A stretch of 10,645 bases of DNA from an uncultured Brachyspira sp. (GTDB lineage: Bacteria > Spirochaetota > Brachyspiria > Brachyspirales > Brachyspiraceae): NCBI GenBank assembly GCA_934725525.1, contig CAKVCG010000057.1:1-10645 (forward strand). The letters run 5' to 3'. The notes under the pieces are model-generated. The model saw nothing but the letters and a program-made list of their open reading frames with translations. It did not search any database and was not told the origin of the DNA. Below are positions 1 to 5,011 of this stretch, piece after piece; positions within the stretch are counted from its first letter, which is position 1, and each line of letters begins with the position of its first letter. The position numbers were made by a program, and so were the translations under genes.

Positions 1-135
1 GAAGTCGATAGCGCTTATGGAGGACAGGGGATTGCTAAAAAACTTGTAGAGAGTGTTATACAAAACGCTAATATACGGAATAAGAAATTAGAGGCGACTT
101 GTTCGTATGCTAAAAAATTAATAGAAAAAATATGA
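1..135 (+). CDS. GNAT-family N-acetyltransferase, C-terminal end (5' cut by window edge)
   Basis: Frame 1 is open from the first base to TGA at 133-135 and gives 44 residues beginning EVDSAYGGQGIAKKLVES and ending SYAKKLIEKI. The GGQGIAKKLV stretch fits the acetyl-CoA pyrophosphate-binding loop (motif A, usually R/Q-x-x-G-x-G/A) of GCN5-related acetyltransferases. The following ATCSYAKKLI resembles the end of the short YjdJ-like GNAT proteins (Acetyltransf_CG type, about 90 residues). The first loop position is Gly instead of the usual Arg/Gln, which may weaken cofactor binding. Substrate cannot be inferred. It ends 118 bases before the next gene on the same strand, so it may or may not belong to that transcript. 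Confidence 0.75.
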   Translation, partial: EVDSAYGGQGIAKKLVESVIQNANIRNKKLEATCSYAKKLIEKI

Positions 136-194
136 GAAATAAGAAAAGTTAATAAAATAAAAAAAAAATTATTTTTGATATAATAAATATAAAT

Positions 195-217
195 TATAAT
201 AGTTATACGATTATAAC
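195..217 (+). promoter_or_regulatory. Candidate -10 box and palindrome upstream of the TIGR04076-type gene
   Basis: In the 118-base gap there is a TATAAT at 195-200 (another at 179-184). Just downstream is the palindrome GTTATA-cgat-TATAAC (202-217), placed where a repressor could overlap a transcription start. No convincing -35 box lies 16-18 bases upstream of either hexamer; TTGATA at 175-180 is only 14 bases from the second one. In such AT-rich sequence these matches can be chance. Confidence 0.25.
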
Positions 218-253
218 CGCTCATAAATTATAAATAAAAATAGGAGATTAAAC

Positions 254-601
254 ATGAAAAAATGGTATAACGAAGAATACGAATTTGAAATTGAAGTTAA
301 GGGATTTTTACGAGGAGATAAAACCGAAGGATATTGTAGAAACGGAGAGGAGATAGGCGATAAATATAAATGCTCTTACGGTTGTCCTGTTAATTCTGAA
401 GGACAAGGCATTTGCTCAAAAGTAATGATGATTATGTTTCCTGCTATGGAAGCCGTGCGAAGCGGAGGAGATTTGGAGAATATCGGCGGAGATGGAAAAT
501 ATAGCAAAGATATTGTATGTCCTGACGGTTGCGTTATTTTTAGGCTTATAGCAAAGAAAACGGGAAATGAGAATTTTTTTAAGGGAAAATTTTTAGATTG
601 A
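254..601 (+). CDS. TIGR04076-type cysteine-rich small protein
   Basis: This is a 115-residue soluble protein. The layout matches the TIGR04076 family as I know it: an N-terminal beta-rich part (residues 10-20), a CPVNSEGQGIC segment (44-54), a helix ending in SGGD (70-73), and a closing VCPDGCVIF strand (88-96) equivalent to the family's C-P/T-D-G-x-x-P-V-V-F signature. Six cysteines (28, 40, 44, 54, 89, 93) could bind a metal or form a redox site; no function is established for the family. AGGAG at 242-246 supports ATG 254. It is the first gene of a closely packed + strand run, and the next start lies about 23 bases after its stop. The family call rests on motif memory, not on a search. Confidence 0.65.
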   Translation: MKKWYNEEYEFEIEVKGFLRGDKTEGYCRNGEEIGDKYKCSYGCPVNSEGQGICSKVMMIMFPAMEAVRSGGDLENIGGDGKYSKDIVCPDGCVIFRLIAKKTGNENFFKGKFLD

Positions 602-624
602 TTAAAATTTATAGAGTAAAAACA

Positions 625-852
625 ATGAGCAGATACAAAGATTTATGGATTTACATCGATTTAATTTTTAAACGAACGAATAAAGAAAAAATAGAATTAT
701 CTTTTAATCAAATAAAAGACGCGACAGGTTTTGAGATTGACCATTCTTTTTTGACTTACAAAAAAGAACTTTTGAATTACGGTTATGAAGTTGAAAAAAT
801 AAAATTGAAAGATAAAAAAATTATATTTTCAAAATTAAATAACGATAAATAA
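625..852 (+). CDS. Small DUF7662-like protein (75 residues)
   Basis: Starting at ATG 625 the product is 75 residues, beginning MSRYKDLWIYID. An in-frame TTG at 598 would add nine residues but would overlap the upstream stop and lacks a ribosome binding site; ATG 625 has only a weak GAG upstream, so coupling to the previous gene is likely. The pattern is a tyrosine/leucine-rich N-terminal helix, then IELSFNQIKDATGFEID, then a helix with KKEL, GYEVEKI and a final KKIIFSKL strand. This matches small winged-helix-like DUF7662 proteins, in which the strand-helix-helix-strand core reads 'LTF-eI---G---...GY-V--I-l--k-v-F'. No enzyme residues are evident. The family assignment is tentative. Confidence 0.5.
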   Translation: MSRYKDLWIYIDLIFKRTNKEKIELSFNQIKDATGFEIDHSFLTYKKELLNYGYEVEKIKLKDKKIIFSKLNNDK

Positions 853-874
853 TTTTAGATAAGGATATTATAAA

Positions 875-1372
875 ATGAATTTGTTTGTTATAATTATTGA
901 AACGATTATATTTATAGGAATTTTTACGGCGTTGGTTATAATTCCAGCTATAAAAAATCCAGCGGGTGGAATTCATAATTACCCGCCTGAAATTCAAGAA
1001 GAATATTTTAAAACGCATAAAAGAATTGAAACATCGCGTTTAAGCGCAAGAACTATCATAATAAAAAGTTTTGGAATAATAATTTTCACAGTTATTCTTT
1101 CGGCAGGCACTGTTTTTGCGGGAGCGGATAGTTTTTTGGGCGGATTTATTTTTGCTGGCATTTTATTTTTGATAGTCGGAGCTTGGGACACATTTTTTAT
1201 AGATTGGGTTTTATTTGCAAATTTGAAAATATTTAGACTCGAAGGAACGGAAAATATAGATAAAGAATATTCTCAAAAATGGTTTCATGTAAAAGGAATG
1301 ATTTTTCCCGGTTCTTTATTTTTAGTAATCATAAGTTCTCTTACGGGTTTGATTGTGACGATTGTAAAATAA
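875..1372 (+). CDS. Four-helix integral membrane protein, unknown function
   Basis: The 165-residue protein has four predicted membrane spans at about 3-24, 61-83, 88-115 and 142-163. Conserved-looking polar motifs lie between them: NPAGGIHNYPPEIQE (28-42), WDTFFIDWVLFA (104-115), EGTE followed by KEY (123-132) and FHVKG (137-141). The same motif order (NPxGxxxxYPPxIQ, then WDxxxID, then PGTE/EGTE, then H-x-K-G) occurs in a widespread family of uncharacterised Firmicute and spirochaete membrane proteins that I recognise only by pattern. AAGGA at 861-865 supports ATG 875. It sits 22 bases after the previous gene and 17 bases before the hydrolase gene, consistent with one operon. No function is proposed. 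Confidence 0.7.
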   Translation: MNLFVIIIETIIFIGIFTALVIIPAIKNPAGGIHNYPPEIQEEYFKTHKRIETSRLSARTIIIKSFGIIIFTVILSAGTVFAGADSFLGGFIFAGILFLIVGAWDTFFIDWVLFANLKIFRLEGTENIDKEYSQKWFHVKGMIFPGSLFLVIISSLTGLIVTIVK

Positions 1373-1389
1373 AATTTTAGAATAAAAAA

Positions 1390-2139
1390 ATGATTATAAA
1401 AGAATACGGAAATAAAAATAAAGAAATTATAATTTTATTGCATGGCGGCGGACTTTCTTGGTGGAATTATACGGACGAAATAGAATTACTTAAAAAAGAT
1501 TATCGTTTGATTATTCCAATACTTGACGGACATTTTGGAAGCGATAAAAATTTTATTTCGATAGAAGATAACGCGAAAGAAATAATAAATTTTATAGATA
1601 ATAATTTTAACGGCAAAGTAAAACTAATCTGCGGATTATCTTTGGGAGGACAAATACTGCTCGAAATTATATCTCAAAGAAATTCCGTTTGCGATTATGC
1701 CGTTATAGAAAGCGCATTGGTTTATCCTATGAAAAATATTTCTAAAATCGCTGAATTTTTTATTAATAAAACATATAAATTAATTAGTAAGAAATGTTTT
1801 TCTAAATTGCAATTTAAAAGTTTAAGAATAAGAAAAGATTTGTTTGAAGTTTATTATAACGATACTTCAAAAATAACGAAAGAAAATTTAATTTCGTTTA
1901 TAAAAGCGAATTTAAATTACAAAATAAAAGAAAACCTGATAAATAGCAAAGTCAAAACTCTTATTTTAGTTGGAAGTAAAGAAAGACAAATAATAAAAAA
2001 GTCGGCGTATAAAATAAAGAGTTCAATTAATTCAAGCGAATTGGAAATATTGGAAGGCTATTATCATGGAGGTATTAGTATAAATTATCCAAAAGAATAT
2101 GTTGATAGAATAAATAAATTATTTATAAGGATAAATTAA
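1390..2139 (+). CDS. Alpha/beta-hydrolase fold protein
   Basis: The 249-residue cytoplasmic protein has no signal peptide. The oxyanion-hole segment LLHGGGLSWW is at residues 16-25 and the strand-loop ending ILDGHFGSD at 44-52. The nucleophile elbow is G-L-S-L-G (82-86, Ser84), and the C-terminal histidine is in YYHGG (His226). An acidic partner could be Glu198 in VGSKERQ. Together these give a plausible Ser-His-acid triad; the substrate is not predictable. The region 115-160 is a helical lid. There is no clear ribosome binding site before ATG 1390, and the gene begins 17 bases after the upstream stop, suggesting translational coupling. Its TAA directly abuts the ATG of the cytidine deaminase remnant. 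Confidence 0.8.
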   Translation: MIIKEYGNKNKEIIILLHGGGLSWWNYTDEIELLKKDYRLIIPILDGHFGSDKNFISIEDNAKEIINFIDNNFNGKVKLICGLSLGGQILLEIISQRNSVCDYAVIESALVYPMKNISKIAEFFINKTYKLISKKCFSKLQFKSLRIRKDLFEVYYNDTSKITKENLISFIKANLNYKIKENLINSKVKTLILVGSKERQIIKKSAYKIKSSINSSELEILEGYYHGGISINYPKEYVDRINKLFIRIN

Positions 2140-2286
2140 ATGAATAAATGGAATGAAATGTATCAAACTGCAAAAAATATTCAAAACGAAAGAAAAATAT
2201 CTAAATATGTAGAAGCTGGAACTGTCGCAGCCGCGATTCTATCGACAAAGAATAAAATATATACGGGAGTTTGTATAGATACATGA
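2140..2286 (+). pseudogene. Truncated cytidine deaminase (N-terminal stub)
   Basis: ATG 2140 follows the hydrolase stop without a gap, with TAAGG at 2126-2130 inside the hydrolase end as ribosome binding site. The frame gives 48 residues including VEAGTVAAAILSTKNKIYTG and VCIDT before TGA 2284-2286. In cytidine deaminase-like proteins of the blasticidin-S deaminase/CDA type, the (S/A)GTVAA...YTGVCIDT block directly precedes the zinc-binding, catalytic C-x-x-x-C-A-E segment. Here the frame stops exactly at that point, and no CAE-like sequence follows in any frame before the next gene at 2316. The catalytic half has therefore been deleted, not just frameshifted. The product, if made, cannot be an active deaminase. 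Identification of the stub is strong despite its size. Confidence 0.8.
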
Positions 2287-2315
2287 TTGGTGGATATAAA
2301 TAAGGATGGAAATAC

Positions 2316-2936
2316 ATGAAAAATAAAAGTTTAATTAATTATTTATGTTTATCGGGAATAATAAGCGTAATATTTTATTTATTGCATGACATAATCGGAG
2401 CTATTAATTATCCTAATTATAATTGGTTAAGTCGGGCGGTAAGCGATTTAACGGCTACGAATTCTCCTTCATTTATAATTGCAAACGAATTTCTAACTTT
2501 ATATAAAGTATTTAATTGTTTATGTTCCGCTTTGCTCTGTATTTTAATTAAAAACGAAAAAATAAAATTTTTGAAATTTGGAATATATTTATTTTCAATA
2601 ATGAATTATATATCCGCTATTGGTTTTACTTTATTTCCTTTATCAAACGATGGATATGACGGAAGTTTAAAATCTTTTATACATGTTTATATAATTACCG
2701 TTTCTGTGGTTATACTTTCGATTTTATCGTTAATATTAATTGCTATTGGCTCTTTAAAAAGAAAATATAATATTTTATCGTATTTCGCTATTCTCTCTCT
2801 TCTTTTAATGTTTATAGGAGCAATTGTAAGCGTTAATATCTCAAAAGAATATTTTGGTTTATTTGAAAGATTTAGCGTCTATAGCGCCGTTATATTTACG
2901 GGCATTTTAGGTTTATACGGATTTAATAATTTATAG
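2316..2936 (+). CDS. DUF998-family integral membrane protein
   Basis: The 206-residue protein has six predicted membrane helices at about 7-28, 55-79, 86-108, 121-146, 151-173 and 185-203. DUF998 hallmarks are visible: WLSRAVSDLTA after the first helix (37-47), the FPLS motif (107-110) following helix 3, a His at the start of helix 4 (123), and YFGLFERFSVYS (179-190) before the last helix. Role unknown; family members are small multi-pass proteins often near stress or regulator genes. AAGGA at 2302-2306 supports ATG 2316. It follows the broken deaminase stub by 29 bases, so the deletion that removed the deaminase core joined or preserved this gene's leader. No clear terminator hairpin follows directly. 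Confidence 0.8.
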   Translation: MKNKSLINYLCLSGIISVIFYLLHDIIGAINYPNYNWLSRAVSDLTATNSPSFIIANEFLTLYKVFNCLCSALLCILIKNEKIKFLKFGIYLFSIMNYISAIGFTLFPLSNDGYDGSLKSFIHVYIITVSVVILSILSLILIAIGSLKRKYNILSYFAILSLLLMFIGAIVSVNISKEYFGLFERFSVYSAVIFTGILGLYGFNNL

Positions 2937-2984
2937 TAATCATAATCTCTCTCGCTTATTTTTTGAATTTGCATTGTTTTTTTG

Positions 2985-3124
2985 GCATGTGTGCCTTTGG
3001 CAAGAGACATGGCAATACAATTCAGAATTTGTTAAATTCCCAGATAACAAGGGATAGTTCCTCTTGTGCGCTTTTTAAGCAAAGGGCTTGCCTACGGCAC
3101 ACAGCATGACCGCCCCTTGTTATC
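2985..3124. repeat. Interleaved inverted repeats in the 390-base gap after the DUF998 gene
   Basis: The gap 2937-3326 has no convincing gene. It holds two inverted repeats that cross each other. The first pairs GCATGTGTGCC..GGCAAG (2985-3004) with CTTGCC..GGCACACAGCATG (3087-3108). The second is a perfect 11-base pair, GATAACAAGGG (3043-3053) with CCCTTGTTATC (3114-3124). Because the arms interleave, both could form together only as a pseudoknot. The 82-base unit bounded by the second pair resembles a small mobile palindromic element, but no flush target-site duplication is visible. A small GCTT-ttt-AAGC stem (3070-3080) lies inside. The rest of the gap holds the GTCATTGC-type repeat and the next gene's promoter. 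Confidence 0.55.
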
Positions 3125-3146
3125 AATTCTCAATTTCGCTTTAGCG

Positions 3147-3240
3147 TCTGTCTTTTTATCGACTTCAAAATAAATTTAAATCGTCATCGCCGAGCGAGGC
3201 GCACAAAGTGAGCGAGCGTGAACGAAGCAATCCAAACTAA
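3147..3240 (+). repeat. GTCATTGC...GCAATCC dispersed repeat, copy A (expanded loop)
   Basis: The left arm (3147-3188) begins TCTGTCTTTTTATCGACTTC and ends CGTCATCGCC. The right arm is CGAAGCAATCCAAACTAA (3223-3240). The left arm is almost base-for-base the same as at 6216-6260. The arms can pair through ATTGC/GCAAT-type sequence (here with one C for T change). Between the arms are about 34 bases of GAGCGAG-rich sequence that are missing from the shorter copies. It belongs to the widespread class of palindromic intergenic repeats with a GTCATTGCGAG...GCAATCC core. Confidence 0.75.
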
Positions 3241-3256
3241 AAAAAGAAATCAATTA

Positions 3257-3286
3257 ATTACATTTTCAATAATTCTAATATATAAT
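3257..3286 (+). promoter_or_regulatory. Candidate promoter of the small secreted protein
   Basis: A perfect TATAAT at 3281-3286 lies 18 bases after ATTACA (3257-3262, four of six matches to TTGACA). The predicted start would be near 3293, giving a leader of about 34 bases before ATG 3327. The -35 match is weak. Confidence 0.4.
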
Positions 3287-3326
3287 AATTCTAAACTATT
3301 AATAAATTTAATCAAACGGAGGAAAT

Positions 3327-3665
3327 ATGCATTTCAAATTTAAAATAATTTTATTATTCTTTTTAATTTATTTTCAAATATTATATTCCAACGATATTTT
3401 TCTTTCAAAAAGAAGCGGCGAATATTACGACAATTTTGGAAGAAAACTCACGATAGATAATTTCGGATACGGAATTTTTGAAGAAAAAGGCATTGAGTCG
3501 GAAAGTTTCAAAATCGGACAACCTAGAAGCGTAGAAACAAATTATAAATTCACTATAATTTTTGGTGGTAGATATTATGCAAACACTTATTTGTATTTTA
3601 CAGATAAAAATAATTGCATATTGATAATAAACGGTTATTTAAAATATTATTTTGAAAAGAATTAA
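3327..3665 (+). CDS. Small secreted protein of unknown function
   Basis: The 112-residue protein has an N-terminal signal peptide: Lys/His-containing start, hydrophobic core at about 7-20, probable cleavage after Ser21 or Asn22. There is no lipobox cysteine, so it is predicted to be periplasmic or exported, not a lipoprotein. The mature part of about 90 residues is rich in aromatic and short beta-strand-like segments (GEYYDNFG 31-38, GYGIFEE 47-53, YKFTIIFGGRYY 73-84, TYLYF 87-91, LIINGYLKYYF 99-109). This looks like a small beta-barrel or lipocalin-like fold; the fold is inference only. I do not recognise the family. GGAGG at 3318-3322 four bases before ATG 3327 is a strong ribosome binding site. 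It stands alone between repeat-bearing spacers. Confidence 0.65.
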   Translation: MHFKFKIILLFFLIYFQILYSNDIFLSKRSGEYYDNFGRKLTIDNFGYGIFEEKGIESESFKIGQPRSVETNYKFTIIFGGRYYANTYLYFTDKNNCILIINGYLKYYFEKN

Positions 3666-3686
3666 ATTTATAAGAATTTATATTTT

Positions 3687-3720
3687 GTCATTGCGAGCGA
3701 TAGCGTAGCAATATAAACTA
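3687..3720 (+). repeat. GTCATTGC...GCAAT dispersed repeat, copy D (short)
   Basis: GTCATTGCGAGCGATAGCG followed by TAGCAATATAAACTA carries only the palindromic core, without the AT-rich left arm of the other copies. ATTGC and GCAAT form the stem. It lies 21 bases after the secreted protein gene, in the same orientation as the other copies in the window. Confidence 0.65.
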
Positions 3721-3766
3721 AACAAAGCAAAACAGCCTCAATAAATAAAATAATAGAAATTCTTTT

Positions 3767-3794
3767 TTGACAAATAAAATTATTCTGTTATAAT
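3767..3794 (+). promoter_or_regulatory. Consensus promoter giving a leaderless rpn message
   Basis: Perfect TTGACA (3767-3772), a 16-base spacer, and perfect TATAAT (3789-3794) with the extended -10 TG at 3786-3787. Counting the last T of the -10 box as -7 puts +1 on base 3801, the A of the ATG. There is no ribosome binding site (bases before ATG read ATATTCTT). All six bases of both boxes are consensus, which is unusual even in AT-rich DNA. Confidence 0.8.
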
Positions 3795-3800
3795 ATTCTT

Positions 3801-4730
3801 ATGAAAAGAAATAGAGAAATAAACAAGTTAAATGACTTATTTGTCCGATACTTGCTCGGAAAAATTGGAAACGAAAAAGTGCTTGAAGATATGGTTAACG
3901 CGGCTTTAAGCGATTTCAATTTTGAAGAAGTTAAAGATTTGGAAATAATCGACCCTTATAATTTATCCGACAATATTGATTTAAAAGAGTCAATTATAGA
4001 TATAAAAGCAAAAACTAAAGATAATCAAACGGTAATAATCGAAATTCAACTTTGCGGAAATATTGATTTTTTAAAAAGAATTTTTTATTATGCTTCAAAA
4101 AATATCGTAAACGAACTAAAGGAAGGAGAAGATTATAAACTACTCCCAAGAATAATAAGCATCAATTTATTAAATTTTAATTTAGATTTCGGAGACAAAG
4201 GACAACCTCACAGATGTTTTAAATTAATCGACACAAAAAACCATAATGTAGATTTGGACTTTATTCAAATGCATATTTTGGAAGTTCAAAGATTTATCGA
4301 AATAATTGAAAAATCAACTGCGGACGAATTAAAGAAAAACAAACTTTTAACTTGGATGAAATTTTTCACAAGCAAAAATTTAAAAGCGATAGAAAAAGAA
4401 CTCAAGGAGGCAAATCCGATTATGACAAAAGTAATTGAAGAGTATAAAAGATTTACTTCTGACGATAAATTAATGCGAGCCTATGACGCACGAGACGCAT
4501 TTTTATTAGGGCAAAAAATAATGCTTAACAGAGAACGAGAAGAAGGCTTAAAAGAAGGAATTGAAAAAGGAATAAAGAAAGGAAAAATTAAAGGTATAAA
4601 AGAAGGTATTGAAAAAGGAAAACTTGCCGAACAAATCTCAATGGCAAAAACAATGAAATCAAAAAATATGGATATTAATCTTATAAGCGAAATTACAGGA
4701 TTAACCATCGAAGAAATAGAAAAACTATGA
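3801..4730 (+). CDS. rpn: Rpn-family PD-(D/E)XK nuclease (recombination-promoting nuclease / 'putative transposase')
   Basis: This complete 309-residue protein is a DNA endonuclease of the Rpn/PF12784 type; E. coli relatives cut DNA and have been linked to recombination and phage defence. The N-terminal LNDLFVRYLLG (10-20) is the family start. The PD-(D/E)XK core is visible as Asp67 in IIDIKAKT and Glu81-Ile-Gln83 in IIEIQ, followed by RIFYYASK (93-100). The nuclease domain ends near residue 170. Residues 195-240 are helical. Residues 249-273 form the typical Lys/Glu-Gly low-complexity linker (KEGIEKGIKKGK-like repeats). The last 30 residues (AEQISMAKTMKS...ITGLTIEEIEKL) are the conserved C-terminal helical end. 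All expected active-site residues are present and the gene is intact. Transcription is probably leaderless. No terminal inverted repeats flank it, so the 'transposase' label should not be read as an insertion sequence. Confidence 0.9.
   Translation: MKRNREINKLNDLFVRYLLGKIGNEKVLEDMVNAALSDFNFEEVKDLEIIDPYNLSDNIDLKESIIDIKAKTKDNQTVIIEIQLCGNIDFLKRIFYYASKNIVNELKEGEDYKLLPRIISINLLNFNLDFGDKGQPHRCFKLIDTKNHNVDLDFIQMHILEVQRFIEIIEKSTADELKKNKLLTWMKFFTSKNLKAIEKELKEANPIMTKVIEEYKRFTSDDKLMRAYDARDAFLLGQKIMLNREREEGLKEGIEKGIKKGKIKGIKEGIEKGKLAEQISMAKTMKSKNMDINLISEITGLTIEEIEKL
4404..4410 (+). promoter_or_regulatory. Internal ribosome binding site inside rpn
   Basis: AAGGAGG, a full match to the 16S rRNA 3' end complement, lies 11 bases before an in-frame ATG (4422). 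It is encoded by AAG GAG in Lys-Glu, whereas this gene mostly writes Lys-Glu as AAA GAA. That makes chance codon choice less likely. The spacing is slightly long. Confidence 0.45.
4422..4730 (+). CDS. Possible intragenic short Rpn product (RpnS-like, in frame)
   Basis: Initiation at Met208 of the Rpn protein would give a 102-residue protein (MTKVIEEYKRF...) lacking the whole PD-(D/E)XK domain but keeping the helical segment, the Gly/Lys-rich linker and the conserved C-terminus. In E. coli, rpn genes are known to encode such a short in-frame C-terminal product that binds and restrains the full-length nuclease. Here the internal start has AAGGAGG, while the full-length start has no ribosome binding site at all. 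The two products would therefore be translated by different initiation modes from the same message. Existence of the product is inferred from the signal and the precedent only. Confidence 0.4.
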   Translation: MTKVIEEYKRFTSDDKLMRAYDARDAFLLGQKIMLNREREEGLKEGIEKGIKKGKIKGIKEGIEKGKLAEQISMAKTMKSKNMDINLISEITGLTIEEIEKL

Positions 4731-4751
4731 TACCCGTTATTTTTATTAAAT

Positions 4752-4934
4752 TCAATCCTTACCTTCAATAATCTCAACCTCCTCCTCACCCAAACCATAC
4801 AACCAATAAACTATTTTATCAATCTCTCCCTCATATTCATAAACATCCCAATTAAAATTTTTATTTTTAATTTTCAAAATTTCATCAACCAAACTCTCAA
4901 TTTCTTTCAATGTATTTTTATCGACTTCGGAATA
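4752..4934 (-). pseudogene. Orphan C-terminal tail of an Eco57I-type DNA methylase (copy 1)
   Basis: Read on the minus strand and ending at TGA (4754-4752), the frame encodes EVDKNTLKEIESLVDEIL, then a variable stretch, then GEIDKIVYWLYGLGEEEVEI and IEGKD. It aligns with the end of the methylase at 9589-10645 (NTLKEIEDLVEKIIE ... NIDKIVYTLYDLTIEEINI). The IDKIVY-LY-L--EE-IIE ending is the usual C-terminus of Eco57I/PglX-like N6-adenine methylases. No start codon or upstream methylase domains exist: just beyond EVDK the frame runs into the GTCATTGC repeat. It is a dead remnant of about 58 codons. It overlaps nothing functional and is read convergently with rpn. Confidence 0.75.
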
Positions 4935-4980
4935 AATTAAATAGTCATTGCGAGCCGAAGGCGAAGCAATCCAATTAAAA
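4911..4980 (+). repeat. GTCATTGC...GCAATCC dispersed repeat, copy B
   Basis: The left arm TGTATTTTTATCGACTTCGG continues into a shorter, diverged AT stretch. The core is GTCATTGCGAGCCGAAGGCG AAGCAATCC (4944-4972). ATTGC pairs with GCAAT, and GCC with GGC inside it. It overlaps the first codons of the methylase tail remnant, so the tail and the repeat are physically fused. Confidence 0.75.
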
Positions 4981-5011
4981 AATAATTACAAATTTTAGAT
5001 AAAATTAACCT

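Noticed and set aside
15..224. Minus-strand open frame of 69 codons
   Set aside because: It is antisense to the GNAT end and the AT-rich gap, with no ribosome binding site; its hydrophobicity comes from the A/T bias.
598..624. TTG start adding nine residues to the small DUF7662-like protein
   Set aside because: It overlaps the previous stop, lacks a ribosome binding site, and the family-like sequence begins at ATG 625.
821..1191. Two overlapping minus-strand open frames within the membrane protein gene
   Set aside because: They are antisense shadows of a well-supported membrane protein with good ribosome binding site and motifs.
3801..4730. Insertion sequence, because Rpn proteins are often labelled transposases
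   Set aside because: No terminal inverted repeats or target duplications flank the gene, and the protein is a PD-(D/E)XK nuclease, not a DDE enzyme.
4481..4798. Minus-strand open frame of 105 codons opposite the end of rpn
   Set aside because: It is the mirror of the Lys/Glu/Gly-rich linker (Phe/Ser/Ile/Pro-rich in antisense), has no start signal and no recognisable features.
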